64,000 nt of DNA from positions 4,873,151 through 4,937,150 of the forward strand of contig NC_016584.1 in assembly GCF_000235605.1 (NCBI RefSeq). The letters run 5' to 3'. The notes under the pieces are model-generated. The model was not told where the DNA came from. It did not search any database and saw only the letters and a program-made list of their open reading frames with translations. The first letter of the stretch is position 1; each line of letters begins with the position of its first letter. Both the position numbers and the translations under genes were made by a program. The stretch is from Desulfosporosinus orientis DSM 765 (GTDB taxonomy: Bacteria; Bacillota; Desulfitobacteriia; Desulfitobacteriales; Desulfitobacteriaceae). Positions 42,831 through 52,676 of this stretch are shown one piece after another.

Positions 42831-43481
42831 TTAGGGGTTAATCATAACCGCCATTACCCAGCCCTCATGGACTTCCACAACCGCTTTTCCACCCAAAAAT
42901 ACATTGCTGATTCCCCGAGGAGAATCCTGGGGAAGAACTCCTTTATTAAGAGGATAATACAACCCTTCTGTGGTTACCACAGCCCGCTCCGTTAAAGCGA
43001 TTAGGGAAAGTTGCTGTCCGGATGTACCCCTGATTTCCTCACGGCCGTGAATAATCCATAATTCCTGTTCAGAGTCAGCTACATAAAGCCGATACCCTTT
43101 GCGGGCATAGCCCAGCATCAGGGCCACATTTCCCAGGAAATGATCAATCCTCTTGCCCGTGGCCCCCAAAAGCCGAATCTCCCTTACTCCAAGCTCCCGA
43201 GCCTTCTCTTCAGCCCTGAGCAAGGCTAATTCCAGATCCGTTTCATCCTTTTCACTGGGATAACGCTCAATCTTACAGCCCGCCTTTAAACATTGCTGAT
43301 AGCTGTCCGGGGAAACGGAATCCAAGTCCCCAATCAGAAGATCCGGAAGACGCGAAGATAGGGCAGCATAATTCGCTCCCCCATCCGCACATATTAAGTA
43401 ATCAATCTCTTGAAGAGCTTTCCTCCCCCACTCTAAATCCCAAAGCCCGTTCGCTAAAACTCCAATCTTTTTGTTACTCAT
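42831..43481 (-). CDS. thiN: Thiamine pyrophosphokinase
   Basis: Converts thiamine to thiamine diphosphate. The 216-residue protein has CADGGANY at about 31-38, DLLIGDLDSV, the acidic SEKDETDLELAL and GATGKRIDHFLGNVALM, all of the ThiN family. It overlaps the end of rpe by 8 bases and is the last gene of the priA-to-thiN run. Confidence 0.94.
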   Translation of the reverse strand: MSNKKIGVLANGLWDLEWGRKALQEIDYLICADGGANYAALSSRLPDLLIGDLDSVSPDSYQQCLKAGCKIERYPSEKDETDLELALLRAEEKARELGVREIRLLGATGKRIDHFLGNVALMLGYARKGYRLYVADSEQELWIIHGREEIRGTSGQQLSLIALTERAVVTTEGLYYPLNKGVLPQDSPRGISNVFLGGKAVVEVHEGWVMAVMINP

Positions 43482-44142
43482 CGGACTTCAGCTCAGCGGC
43501 TTGACGAATGTTTTGAATAGCCTGTTTAGGGTCCGGCTGGGCAAAAACCGCTGATCCTGCTACCAAAATCTGAGCACCCGCTTTGGCGACTATGGGAGCC
43601 GTTTTCTCATTAACCCCTCCATCCACTTCAATTAGACATGAGGATTGGGTCTGCTCAAGATGATGGCGAAGAACCTGAATCTTAGGGACTACATTAGTGA
43701 TAAACTTTTGCCCGCCAAAACCGGGATTGACTGTCATTAACAAGACCATATCCAAGTCGGCTAAGACATACTTTAAACCATCCAGGGGGGTAGACGGATT
43801 AAGGGCAATTCCAGCGGTTATGCCATGTTCCTTAATCTGCTGAATAACTCGATGAACATGAGGAGTGGTCTCTAAGTGAAAGGTAATATGATCTGCTCCT
43901 GCAGCCGCAAAATCCTCGATAAACTTCTCCGGTTCCTGAACCATCAAATGAACATCGAAGCGCATATGTGACTGACTCCTTATGGACTTGACCAAAGCCG
44001 GTCCAAAGGTTAGATTAGGGACAAAATGCCCATCCATAACATCAATATGTAAGACTTCTGCGCCGGCCTCTTCAACCAGATGTACCTGTTCTCCCAGGCG
44101 TGTAAAATCCGCTGATAAAATAGAAGGAGCCATCTGAATCAC
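43474..44142 (-). CDS. rpe: Ribulose-phosphate 3-epimerase, GTG start
   Basis: Interconverts ribulose-5- and xylulose-5-phosphate in the pentose phosphate pathway. The 222-residue TIM barrel has MAPSILSADF, HIDVMDGHFVPNLTFGP, HLMVQEPEKFI, MTVNPGFGGQKFI and EVDGGVNEKTAP, the metal and catalytic sites. GAGGAAG lies 7 bases before the GTG at 44142, one base after the rsgA stop; an ATG three codons in is an alternative. Confidence 0.95.
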   Translation of the reverse strand: MIQMAPSILSADFTRLGEQVHLVEEAGAEVLHIDVMDGHFVPNLTFGPALVKSIRSQSHMRFDVHLMVQEPEKFIEDFAAAGADHITFHLETTPHVHRVIQQIKEHGITAGIALNPSTPLDGLKYVLADLDMVLLMTVNPGFGGQKFITNVVPKIQVLRHHLEQTQSSCLIEVDGGVNEKTAPIVAKAGAQILVAGSAVFAQPDPKQAIQNIRQAAELKSDE

Positions 44143-44143
44143 T

Positions 44144-45037
44144 TTAATACTTCCTCTCTGCTTCAATTACTTCTTTTAAATATAAAAGGTAATGCTCATA
44201 ACGAACTGGGGAAATTCTGCCTTCCTCCAGAGCAGCTTTAATAACACAATTAGGTTCTTTATCGTGAAGGCAGCTGTTAAAACGACATCCCCCCAGAAAA
44301 TCCGCAAATTCCGGAAAATAATCCGCCAGTTCAGCCCGTTTCATCTCCGGCAAAAGCAGGGAGGAAAAACCTGGGGTATCCGCCAGCAAGCCGCCTGAAC
44401 AGACCATTAATTCCACATGGCGTGTGGTATGACGGCCACGCTTTGACTTAGAACTTATCTGCCCTGTTTTCAGTTCCTTTCCAGGAGACAAGGCATTAAC
44501 AAGACTGGATTTTCCGGCGCCGGAAGGCCCTGCCAGAACACTAATCTTATTTTTCAGACGATCCCCGATTTCAGGGATTCCTTGACCGGTTTTGCTGGAA
44601 ACCTCAAAGACAGTGTAACCGATCTTCCTGTAATCCTCTGTCAGTTCATAAAGGTTAGGGGCTCCCTGCAAAACTGTCTCTTGATATTTATCCACTTTCG
44701 TAAAAACGATGATTGGCTCAATATCCGAATCAGCTGCTTGAATTAACAAGCGATCCAAAAGATTCAGATCAGGTTTGGGAGAGGTCATGGCAAACACTAA
44801 AATTGCTTGATCCACATTAGCAATAGGCGGACGAGTTAACTCATTCCGCCTTGGCGCTACCGATTCAATGGTACCTTTATTCTCCTCTTCTTTGGGAAGA
44901 ATAGTCACCCGATCCCCCGGCAGGAATTCCTGGTCCTTGATGCGAAAGCGACCGCGCAGAGAACATTCCCAAACCCGGTCCTCCCCATAGACATAGTAAA
45001 ACCCTCCGTATCCTTTAAGTAAAACTCCATCGATCAT
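44144..45037 (-). CDS. rsgA: Ribosome small subunit GTPase RsgA (YloQ)
   Basis: Circularly permuted GTPase in late 30S assembly. From the ATG at 45037 it has 297 residues: an OB-fold N-terminus, then motifs in permuted order, FTKVDK (G4), SSKTGQG (G5), GPSGAGKSSLVNAL (G1), DTPGFSSL (G3), then a zinc finger CRFNSCLHDKEPNC. The GAGG site fits 45037 rather than the upstream frame opening. It lies between pknB and rpe, as in Bacillus. Confidence 0.95.
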   Translation of the reverse strand: MIDGVLLKGYGGFYYVYGEDRVWECSLRGRFRIKDQEFLPGDRVTILPKEEENKGTIESVAPRRNELTRPPIANVDQAILVFAMTSPKPDLNLLDRLLIQAADSDIEPIIVFTKVDKYQETVLQGAPNLYELTEDYRKIGYTVFEVSSKTGQGIPEIGDRLKNKISVLAGPSGAGKSSLVNALSPGKELKTGQISSKSKRGRHTTRHVELMVCSGGLLADTPGFSSLLLPEMKRAELADYFPEFADFLGGCRFNSCLHDKEPNCVIKAALEEGRISPVRYEHYLLYLKEVIEAERKY

Positions 45038-45085
45038 TTTAATTTTCCTCACAATATGGTGTTGCTGCAAAAATCACCGTCTTCC

Positions 45086-46837
45086 CTACCCCTTCGCGGG
45101 GATCACAGCCAAAGCCTCGGCAATGAGTACTCGATAGATGCTTTCATGGTCCATGATGCCCTGAGCAATCGGCCCCGGTCCGCGAGAAACAACCATGGTT
45201 ACTTCTGATCCCTGTTTAACGGATTCTCCCGGGTTAGGCGTCGTGCTTATCACGGAATCCTTGGGAAACATATTGGAATCCGCACTTTGAACTTTGAGCA
45301 CCAGCTTATATTCATCCTCAAGAATTCTTTGGGCTTCTGCAGAGGGTTTGCCGATGACATTAGGCATATTGATCGTCGTCAGTTCCGGTCCGCTGCTGAC
45401 AATCAGTGTAATATTGCCATTTTTGGGCCAGGTGGCTTTAGGCAGCGGGTCCTGGTCAATCACGGCATTTTTGGGAACATCCGGTGACATCCTCTCAACA
45501 ATATTAATATCTCCGGTAAATCCGGCAGTTTGAATCAAAAAGATGGCATTATCTTTGGCCATATGACCTGTCTTCACATCCGGAAACTGCCCGATATCCA
45601 CACCTTTGCCCACAACAATTTTTACAGTCCGGCCCACTTTTACTTTGGAGCCAGCCTCAGGATCCTGAGAAATAATGCGGTCCTTGTCGACATCATCACT
45701 GAATTGTGTGGTAACGTCCGTGTCAGGATTAAAAGTCAGCTGCGCAGACTTAATAAAATCCTCGGCTACAGGCACTGTTTTCCCTGCTAAATCAGGAACA
45801 GTGGTTGTTCCCACAAAAATGAAATTCCATAACAAACCACCCCCAATCAAGACCAAGAGAAGCACAAGCCCACCAACAATCCAGAGCCTGCGGCTTTTAT
45901 TAACTTTTTTAGGCGGGCTGGGCTCTTTGATGTCAACAGGAGCCACGGCTCTGACTATCCCGATGTGGGTTTGAGTCTTCTCCAGATCATCGGCGGGAAA
46001 TATGCCGGACCAGGAAATGGGCCGTCCGGTCTGGATATTGTTCAGATCTTCCAATAACTCTTTGGCCGATGAATATCGCTGTTCCGGAGATTTTGAAATC
46101 GCCCGCATAATCACTGCTTCAAAGTCTTTAGAAATCCGAGGATTGAGCCTGCTGGGCGGCTCCGGGTCCTGCTGCAGGTGTTTTAAAGCAATGGCGATAG
46201 GTGTTTCCCCATCATAAGGAACCTTCCCAGTAAGTAACTCATAGAGAACAATTCCTAAAGAATAAATATCCGATCTCTCATTGCTTTGAATCCCTTTAGC
46301 CTGTTCCGGTGACAAATAATGCACCGACCCTACAATATCGCCGGTATGGGTTACCGTCGCCGAGGAAACAGCCCGGGCAATACCGAAGTCTGTAACCTTA
46401 ACATTCCCTTCCGCCGTCACCAATATGTTGTGAGGTTTGATATCCCTATGAATAATGTGGTTCTCATGGGCATTTTGAATGGCCCCTGTAATCTGGCGAG
46501 CCAGATTAATAGCCTGGTCCGTAGAAAGGGGAGCATACTCACGGATAATTTCTTTAAGATTCCGGCCTTCCACATATTCCATGACAATGTATTCCGTATC
46601 CCCGTCTTTGCCCACATCATAAATCGAGACAATATTGGGATGAGACAAACTTGCCGCGGACTGGGCTTCCCTTCTAAAACGGCGAATGAAGTCTTCATCT
46701 GTGACAAACTGCTCCCGGAGCACCTTAATGGTCACAACGCGGTTAAGTAAAAGATCTTTGGCTTTATAGACAATCGCCATACCTCCGGCGCCTATCCGCT
46801 CTAAAACCTCATATCGTCCCCCGAAGATTTTACTCAC
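45086..46837 (-). CDS. pknB: PASTA-domain Ser/Thr protein kinase (PrkC/PknB type)
   Basis: Membrane kinase that senses cell-wall fragments and controls growth, and germination in Bacillus. The 583 residues comprise the kinase domain (IGAGGMAIVYKA, invariant Lys38, HRDIKPHN with Asp132, DFG 150-152), a juxtamembrane linker, one membrane helix at about 319-341, and three extracellular PASTA repeats to about 552. It overlaps the end of pbpA by 4 bases. The phosphatase and two FHA genes upstream complete the signalling unit. Confidence 0.96.
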   Translation of the reverse strand: MSKIFGGRYEVLERIGAGGMAIVYKAKDLLLNRVVTIKVLREQFVTDEDFIRRFRREAQSAASLSHPNIVSIYDVGKDGDTEYIVMEYVEGRNLKEIIREYAPLSTDQAINLARQITGAIQNAHENHIIHRDIKPHNILVTAEGNVKVTDFGIARAVSSATVTHTGDIVGSVHYLSPEQAKGIQSNERSDIYSLGIVLYELLTGKVPYDGETPIAIALKHLQQDPEPPSRLNPRISKDFEAVIMRAISKSPEQRYSSAKELLEDLNNIQTGRPISWSGIFPADDLEKTQTHIGIVRAVAPVDIKEPSPPKKVNKSRRLWIVGGLVLLLVLIGGGLLWNFIFVGTTTVPDLAGKTVPVAEDFIKSAQLTFNPDTDVTTQFSDDVDKDRIISQDPEAGSKVKVGRTVKIVVGKGVDIGQFPDVKTGHMAKDNAIFLIQTAGFTGDINIVERMSPDVPKNAVIDQDPLPKATWPKNGNITLIVSSGPELTTINMPNVIGKPSAEAQRILEDEYKLVLKVQSADSNMFPKDSVISTTPNPGESVKQGSEVTMVVSRGPGPIAQGIMDHESIYRVLIAEALAVIPAKG

Positions 46838-48273
46838 TTTTTGTCACCTGCTTTCTGATTCAGTGCTTCTTGAATAATCTGTCGTACGATAGGTGCTGCA
46901 TTTCCTCCTCCGGTTCCCGCATTTTCAACAATGACAGCAACAGCAATCTGCGGATCTTCGGAAGGGGCAAAGGCGATATACCAAGCATGGGTCAGGACAT
47001 TTCCTCCCGGCTCAGCGGAACCTGTTTTGCCGGCCACAGAAACATTGGGCAAGGCCCCGGGCGCAGCTGTACCTTCTGTCACCGCCGTAACCATGGCACT
47101 GGTAATCTTATCAGACTCTTCTTTGCTCAGTGCCGTCAACCAAGGTTCCGGCTTCTGTTCAAACAAGGTGTTTTGGGATGGATCCAAAACTCTTTCTATA
47201 ATATGAGGGGTCATGATAACCCCATGGTTTGCAATGCCTGCTGTGATTAAGGCCATGTGGAAAGGGGAAACCAGAACTTCCCCCTGCCCAAAAGTACTGG
47301 CCGCCAGCAAATTGGTATTTAAGGAGGTCGGATTCATATCCCCATTAACAATGGAACTCCTGGGTACATTCAATTCAAAAGGAATCTTTTCCCCGAAGCC
47401 GAACCCTTTCGCCACGGAAAGGAAGGTTTTATCCCCGGCCTGAACACCGAAGGTTGCGAAGTAAGTGTTGCAGGAATCTGCCAAAGCCATATTATAATTA
47501 ACCCAGCCGTGAGCTTTATCATTCTGTTCCGGAATGACTTGACCATTAATCACCGTTGATCCCTGGCATTGATACAGGTCCGTTGTGTTAAGCCCGCTCC
47601 TGAATAAAGCCGCTGATGTGACCACCTTCATGGTCGAGCCCGGCGGAAAAAGTGAAAAATAGCGGTGTTCCAAGGGCCGTAATTTATCCTGTAAAGATCT
47701 CTTTTCATCATCGCTTATCATCTGCTCCCAATTTTGATCCAAGTTGGCTGGATCGAAACTGGGCTGACTCACTAAAGCTAAAACTTCTCCCGTCTTGGGA
47801 TCAATGGCCACAGCCGCTCCTTTTTTCCCCTTAAGAGCATTATAAGCAATGCTCTGGAGACGGGAATCCAAGGTCAGCACCACGTCATCCCCTTCACGAG
47901 GCAAAGCAAAGAGCTGCTGAACTGCTTGAGTGGGTGTCGCCTTTTTAATCCCTAATAACCAGTTGGCTAAGCTTCCTTCCAAGCCGGAAGCGCCAAGTTT
48001 TACAGAGGAATATCCCAAAGCAGGCTCGAACATTTCCCCTTTGGGATAGACTCGAACCTTTTTCCCATCAACTACCTGGGTCTGTGCTATTATTTCGCCG
48101 TTACGATCAAAAATTCCTCCCCTGGTCACCCGGTTTTCCATGAGAATCAGCCGCCGGTTAGCAGGGTTTGCCAGTAATGTATCAGCCTGGACAACCTGCC
48201 AATAGACCAAGCCAAGGCTAAGAATAAAAAAGCTAAAGGCCATGCCTAATGCTACCTTACGTACCCCTCGCAT
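46834..48273 (-). CDS. pbpA: Penicillin-binding protein, transpeptidase class B (PbpA)
   Basis: Cross-links peptidoglycan outside the membrane. The 479-residue protein has one N-terminal membrane anchor (about 8-29) and the three active-site motifs: Ser213 in STMK, SCN at 267-269 and KTG at 416-418. The dimerisation domain is short, as in the actinobacterial/clostridial PbpA next to a RodA/FtsW protein. Its start abuts the ftsW stop. Confidence 0.94.
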   Translation of the reverse strand: MRGVRKVALGMAFSFFILSLGLVYWQVVQADTLLANPANRRLILMENRVTRGGIFDRNGEIIAQTQVVDGKKVRVYPKGEMFEPALGYSSVKLGASGLEGSLANWLLGIKKATPTQAVQQLFALPREGDDVVLTLDSRLQSIAYNALKGKKGAAVAIDPKTGEVLALVSQPSFDPANLDQNWEQMISDDEKRSLQDKLRPLEHRYFSLFPPGSTMKVVTSAALFRSGLNTTDLYQCQGSTVINGQVIPEQNDKAHGWVNYNMALADSCNTYFATFGVQAGDKTFLSVAKGFGFGEKIPFELNVPRSSIVNGDMNPTSLNTNLLAASTFGQGEVLVSPFHMALITAGIANHGVIMTPHIIERVLDPSQNTLFEQKPEPWLTALSKEESDKITSAMVTAVTEGTAAPGALPNVSVAGKTGSAEPGGNVLTHAWYIAFAPSEDPQIAVAVIVENAGTGGGNAAPIVRQIIQEALNQKAGDKK

Positions 48274-49556
48274 TATGTTGCATACTCCCTTCCCCTGTTC
48301 TTAGTGCTGAGAGAACTGACCGCAGTGGCATTTGATATATTCAATAAAACTCCCAGTAAAATAAAATGAACGATTAGGGAACTTCCTCCGTAACTAACCC
48401 AAGGCAGGGGAATTCCCGTTAAGGGCAGCAGCTTCGTGACCCCCGCTAAAATAATCAGGGTCTCCGTCCCCAGAAGGATGCCAATTCCTGCCGCTAATAT
48501 TTGCCCAAAGCGATCATTAGCTCTAAGACTTATAGCAAAGGCTCTCATGACAACAATCAAAAAGAGTACCAGCACAGCCATAGCCCCGGCAAATCCCAAT
48601 TCTTCAGCAATTACCGAAAAAATAAAATCACTGATAGCCACAGGAACTGTGGATGCGCCAATACCGTTGCCAAGTCCGGTGCCGAGGATTTTCCCGCCGC
48701 CAATGGCAAACAAGGATTGAGCAATCTGGTATCCCATGCCCGTGGGATCCTGCCAGGGATTCAGCCAGACGGCAACCCTCACCCGAACATGGTGAAAGAG
48801 CATGTATCCTGCCGTTCCCGTCAGCAAAAAAATCGGCAGGGAAATTCCCAAATATAAGGCCCGCTCCGTCACAACATAAAGCATAAGTACAAAAAGCATA
48901 TAAAAGACTAAAGCCGTCCCTAAGCTTTTCTGCGCTGCTAAAATGCCCAGTACAAATGCCACCATGATCATAAATGGCCGCAACGTCCGCCAATCCGGCA
49001 AAGAAATTCTACCCCATTGAACTGTCCCAACCCGCAGCAATTCTTCATTTTCCTCTAAATAGGTAGCCATGAATAAAAGCAGGGCCAGCTTGACAAACTC
49101 TTCGGGCTGAAGGCCAAATCCCAAGACCTTGAAAGAACTAGTGGCACCGCCTTCTTCAGAACCAAACAAAAGGGTTATCAGCAATAATCCCACAGCCAGT
49201 AGTCCCCAAATATATCGAAATCTCCCGAAATAACGATAATCTCGAATGGACCACAGAACGACATAGAATAGCAGCATGCCAATATTGGCCCACCAAAACT
49301 GGTGCAAAGCGACATCCGGATTAATTCTAACAACAAAAACAAGCCCTAAGGCCATAATAGCCTGGACAACAGGCAAAATATAAGGATCCCCCTGATAATG
49401 GAAGATATGTTCCATGAGGCTTCCCAAAAGGACAATTCCAGAAAAAATGAAAGCTTGCCAAAGAAGCCTGTCCATATCAGCATCTAATTTAAGCAGGCAG
49501 AGTCCTATCCACATCATTCCTAAAATTATCAACCGTAAGACGAAACGCTGATTCAT
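48273..49556 (-). CDS. FtsW/RodA/SpoVE family peptidoglycan polymerase
   Basis: SEDS-family glycosyltransferase that polymerises lipid II, probably with PbpA. The 427 residues contain about ten membrane segments and the family signatures GFGLQPEEFVKLALLLFMA, GTGLGNGIGASTVPVAISDFIFSVIAEELGFAG and LTGIPLPWVSYGGSSLIVHFILLGVLL. Which member it is (FtsW or RodA role) cannot be told from sequence; the PbpA neighbour suggests elongation or septation in a phosphorylation-controlled operon. Confidence 0.9.
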   Translation of the reverse strand: MNQRFVLRLIILGMMWIGLCLLKLDADMDRLLWQAFIFSGIVLLGSLMEHIFHYQGDPYILPVVQAIMALGLVFVVRINPDVALHQFWWANIGMLLFYVVLWSIRDYRYFGRFRYIWGLLAVGLLLITLLFGSEEGGATSSFKVLGFGLQPEEFVKLALLLFMATYLEENEELLRVGTVQWGRISLPDWRTLRPFMIMVAFVLGILAAQKSLGTALVFYMLFVLMLYVVTERALYLGISLPIFLLTGTAGYMLFHHVRVRVAVWLNPWQDPTGMGYQIAQSLFAIGGGKILGTGLGNGIGASTVPVAISDFIFSVIAEELGFAGAMAVLVLFLIVVMRAFAISLRANDRFGQILAAGIGILLGTETLIILAGVTKLLPLTGIPLPWVSYGGSSLIVHFILLGVLLNISNATAVSSLSTKNRGREYAT

Positions 49557-49560
49557 AGTC

Positions 49561-50280
49561 CTACTCCAAAATACAGCATAAAGCTGTGAAATTGTCTGGG
49601 GCTCCCCGTTCCAGGGTAAGCTGTCTTAATTTTTCCAATCGTTCTTCCCAAGAGTATGGTTCAAGAAATTCTTCGGTTAGTTCCTGCTCGCTAATCAGGT
49701 TGGAAAAACCATCGGTACACAAAAGGAAGACATCATTCTTTTGTAAATTGATACTTCGGCAATCCACTTCAATAACAGCTTCTGCTCCGATGGCCCGCAT
49801 CAAAACATTCCGCTGAGGATGTTTTTTGGCTTCCTCATGGGTAATCTGTCCTAACCTCATCAGTTCGCCAACCAGTGAGTGGTCCATGGTCAATGGGGTT
49901 AAGGTCTCGTTGCGCCAAAGATAGGCACGGCTGTCTCCTACATGAGCAATTACGACTTTTTCATTGCGGATGAGCAAGACCGTCAGGGTTGTGCCCATGC
50001 CCGCATTTTCCGGATCCGTTATGGAGGATTCATACACCACACGATTTGCTTGCCGAAAGGCTTCCGCTAAGCTGTTTTCCAAAGCTTGATCATCCAGTCC
50101 GTCCAAACGGGGAAGCCAAACTTCTAATTCCTGCAAGGCTTTCGAAGAAGCCACTTCTCCGGCCCGATGTCCTCCCATTCCGTCCGCCACTGCATAAAGG
50201 CCTTCTGCCGACAGCACCAGAAAGGAATCTTCGTTATTCTTGCGAATACACCCTTTTTCACTAAAACTTAGAACTCTCAT
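49561..50280 (-). CDS. stp: PP2C-type protein phosphatase (PrpC/Stp)
   Basis: Dephosphorylates targets of the PASTA kinase. From the ATG at 50280 it has 239 residues with metal sites NEDSFLV, AVADGMGGHRAGEVAS, VIAHVGDSRAYL, LCTDGFSNL and GAPDNFTA. GAGGTGG sits 5 bases upstream; the open frame above overlaps fhaB. Its start overlaps the fhaB stop by 20 bases. Confidence 0.95.
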   Translation of the reverse strand: MRVLSFSEKGCIRKNNEDSFLVLSAEGLYAVADGMGGHRAGEVASSKALQELEVWLPRLDGLDDQALENSLAEAFRQANRVVYESSITDPENAGMGTTLTVLLIRNEKVVIAHVGDSRAYLWRNETLTPLTMDHSLVGELMRLGQITHEEAKKHPQRNVLMRAIGAEAVIEVDCRSINLQKNDVFLLCTDGFSNLISEQELTEEFLEPYSWEERLEKLRQLTLERGAPDNFTALCCILE

Positions 50281-50710
50281 TTTGCCACCTCGAGTATTGG
50301 AAGGTAATGCTTCCAATTTTCACATAATCCCCGGCAACCATTTGTACCGGGGAATGAATTTGCTCTCCATTAACCCAGGTTCCATTGGTACTTCCTAAAT
50401 CCTCCAGGATGGTTTGTCCTTTTTGCAAGCGAAAAACTGCATGATCAATGGATGCAAAATGATCCGGCAAAACAATATCATTGTGCTTGCCCCGGCCCAC
50501 ACGCAGCCCTTTGCCATCCACTTTAAAGACGCTCCCTCTGGTAAGGTTTTCTGCGCCGGTCAGAACTTCCAGCCGTCCGTATTCATTGGTTGCCCGCAGA
50601 AAAAATCCTTTAAATTGAAGATCCGCTAATAAGGCTGTAAAAATGCGAAAAATAAACAGATAGATAAGGGCGACAAAAACCAGCCGTCCCATCACTAAAA
50701 CAAATTGCAT
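50261..50710 (-). CDS. fhaB: Membrane-anchored FHA-domain protein (FhaB/FipA type)
   Basis: Phosphothreonine-binding protein, probably a scaffold for kinase targets at the division site. The 149 residues start MQFVLVMGRLVFVALIYLFIFRIFTALL, an N-terminal membrane helix, followed by one FHA domain (LRVGRGKHNDIVLPD, HAVFRLQKGQTILEDLGSTNGTWVNG). GGGAGG precedes the ATG at 50710; the frame extends 10 codons upstream without a site. Confidence 0.9.
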   Translation of the reverse strand: MQFVLVMGRLVFVALIYLFIFRIFTALLADLQFKGFFLRATNEYGRLEVLTGAENLTRGSVFKVDGKGLRVGRGKHNDIVLPDHFASIDHAVFRLQKGQTILEDLGSTNGTWVNGEQIHSPVQMVAGDYVKIGSITFQYSRWQNESSKF

Positions 50711-50736
50711 ACAATCCTCCCATCGGAAATAGAGGT

Positions 50737-51555
50737 TCAAGGCAGAGGGGCTTTGCGTATCACCAGCACACTTTGGCCTATAGTTATTCGATCTCCAGGG
50801 GCAGCCATATAGTGAGTAATTCTTTGTCCATTCACTAATGTCCCATTGGTACTCCCCATATCATCCAGCCACCATCCCTTCTCTCCTCCCGGTGCAATCT
50901 TTAGATGTCTTCGTGAAACCTCAGGGTCATGGACTACAAAGTCACATTGACCATGACGGCCAATGATCATCTCCTCATCCTCCAGAGAAAATGACTCCCC
51001 CTTATCCGGTCCCTCAATGATTTCGAGAAAGTAGTCTGATTTCCTTCCGGCTGTCCCTTCAATCGGCAAGTTTGTCTTGACATTACCTCTAAAAATCGTG
51101 GTACTTTCCCGCAAAATCGATTGTTTTGGGCTTTCTGATGCCTTTTCCGGTTCAATCTCTTTTTCTTCGTCTCCCCAATCTACGACAATGGAATCATCAA
51201 AATCCACTTCAATGACCATTTGCCGGGGATTGACCGTGTCGTCGGCATGAAGCTCTACGGCCGGTTTGGTGAGAAAGGTATAATCGTTGCGCTCTGCTTC
51301 CGCAAAGAGGTATTTGGAAAGCTCAATTAAAAAAGCATCTCCAAAACTTGCTATGGGTCCCCAGTCACTGGAATGGAGATAAACTCTGTAAATATTTGGA
51401 ACGTACACCTGGGAGATGCTGACCTGCTTATTTCTAAGCATGGACTTGACAAGTTCTTTGGCTATTTCCACCGGTTGAAGGCGGGACGTACTTTTTTTAA
51501 AAGCTTCGGTAAATAGAAATTCGGCCACTCCTTCGAATCGGGCCAATAAGCTCAT
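50737..51555 (-). CDS. fhaA: DUF3662 and FHA-domain protein (FhaA type)
   Basis: Companion of the PASTA kinase in actinobacteria and some Clostridia. The N-terminal 110 residues (MSLLARFEGVAEFLFTEAFKKSTSRLQPVEIAKELVKSM) match DUF3662; an acidic linker follows; the C-terminal FHA domain has MIIGRHGQCDFVVHDPEVSRRHLKI and DDMGSTNGTLVNGQRI. The 272-residue length fits. It overlaps the rlmN end by 4 bases. Confidence 0.9.
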   Translation of the reverse strand: MSLLARFEGVAEFLFTEAFKKSTSRLQPVEIAKELVKSMLRNKQVSISQVYVPNIYRVYLHSSDWGPIASFGDAFLIELSKYLFAEAERNDYTFLTKPAVELHADDTVNPRQMVIEVDFDDSIVVDWGDEEKEIEPEKASESPKQSILRESTTIFRGNVKTNLPIEGTAGRKSDYFLEIIEGPDKGESFSLEDEEMIIGRHGQCDFVVHDPEVSRRHLKIAPGGEKGWWLDDMGSTNGTLVNGQRITHYMAAPGDRITIGQSVLVIRKAPLP

Positions 51556-52616
51556 TTTAACTCACCCTCCCACTGTCGGCGAAGTTGACCACAAGCAGCG
51601 TCAATATCCGTTCCTTTTTCTTCCCTTAACGAAACTGATATCCCCGCACTCTCTAATACCTGGGCAAACCTCTTTATCTTCTCCTGCTCGGGACGAAGCA
51701 TCCCGGTTCCGGTCACAGGATTAACCGGTATCAAATTGACATGTCCTAACTGTCCCTTCAGCACACCGGCCAGGGCCAAAGCTGCTTCCTCACCTGCATT
51801 CTCAGCAGTCAAGGCCACTTCAAAGGTTATCCGCCGATGGGTTATATCCGTGTATTCCTGACATGCTCTCATCAGTTGGCTCAGCGGATAACGGCGATTC
51901 ATGGGGATCAGATGGTTTCTCTTAAGGTCATCTGCTGCATGCAGAGATACCGCTAAGCCCACTTGAGGATTATCTTTGGCCAATTGAATAATGTTTGGCA
52001 CAACCCCCGAGGTGGAAACAGTCATTCTCCTCATGCCAATCTTTAACCCCTGATCATGATTTAACAACTTGATGGCTTTAAGAACCTCATCATAATTGAG
52101 AAGAGGTTCTCCCATACCCATAAAGACAATGTTGGTCACCTGGAAGTCAGGATCTTCCTGCCGGACAAAATAAGTGATGTCCAGCACCTGGCTGACAATC
52201 TCGGCACAGCTCAGATTTCTCCGAAATCCTTCTAACCCGGTGGCGCAGAAAGCACACCCCACAGGGCATCCTACTTGAGTAGAGACACAAACAGTATGCC
52301 TGTCCCGGGAACTCCTGCGTTCATAATCCATCAACACACACTCAATGGTCTCTCCATCTTCAAGCCTGAACAAGTATTTGCGCGTACCGTCATGGGAACG
52401 TTGCTCCCGCAGCTTTTCCAGGCTGTAAAAATTAAAGTGGTTACTTAACAGCTGCTGATCTTTCTTGCCAATATTCTTCATTTCATCCCAAGAACGAACG
52501 GCTTTCTGCTGCACCCACTGGAACAATTGAACAGCCCGAAAGCGTTGTAAACCCAGCCTCTGACATATCTCTATGAGCTGGTCTTCAGAGCAGCCGCGTA
52601 ACTCAATTCTTTTCAT
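51552..52616 (-). CDS. rlmN: Dual-specificity RNA methyltransferase RlmN
   Basis: Radical-SAM enzyme that makes 2-methyladenosine at A2503 of 23S rRNA and A37 of some tRNAs. The cluster motif is Cys117-x3-Cys121-x2-Cys124 (GCPVGCAFCATG). FMGMGEPLLNYDEV binds SAM, and a C-terminal catalytic Cys near 342 (DAACGQLRRQ) is present. 354 residues. First of two RNA methylases in this operon, next to rsmB. Confidence 0.96.
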   Translation of the reverse strand: MKRIELRGCSEDQLIEICQRLGLQRFRAVQLFQWVQQKAVRSWDEMKNIGKKDQQLLSNHFNFYSLEKLREQRSHDGTRKYLFRLEDGETIECVLMDYERRSSRDRHTVCVSTQVGCPVGCAFCATGLEGFRRNLSCAEIVSQVLDITYFVRQEDPDFQVTNIVFMGMGEPLLNYDEVLKAIKLLNHDQGLKIGMRRMTVSTSGVVPNIIQLAKDNPQVGLAVSLHAADDLKRNHLIPMNRRYPLSQLMRACQEYTDITHRRITFEVALTAENAGEEAALALAGVLKGQLGHVNLIPVNPVTGTGMLRPEQEKIKRFAQVLESAGISVSLREEKGTDIDAACGQLRRQWEGELK

Positions 52617-52676
52617 AATAGTTATTATTCACCCAATTCATCCCTGTTAAACTTATCCATAAAAAGAAAATAATAC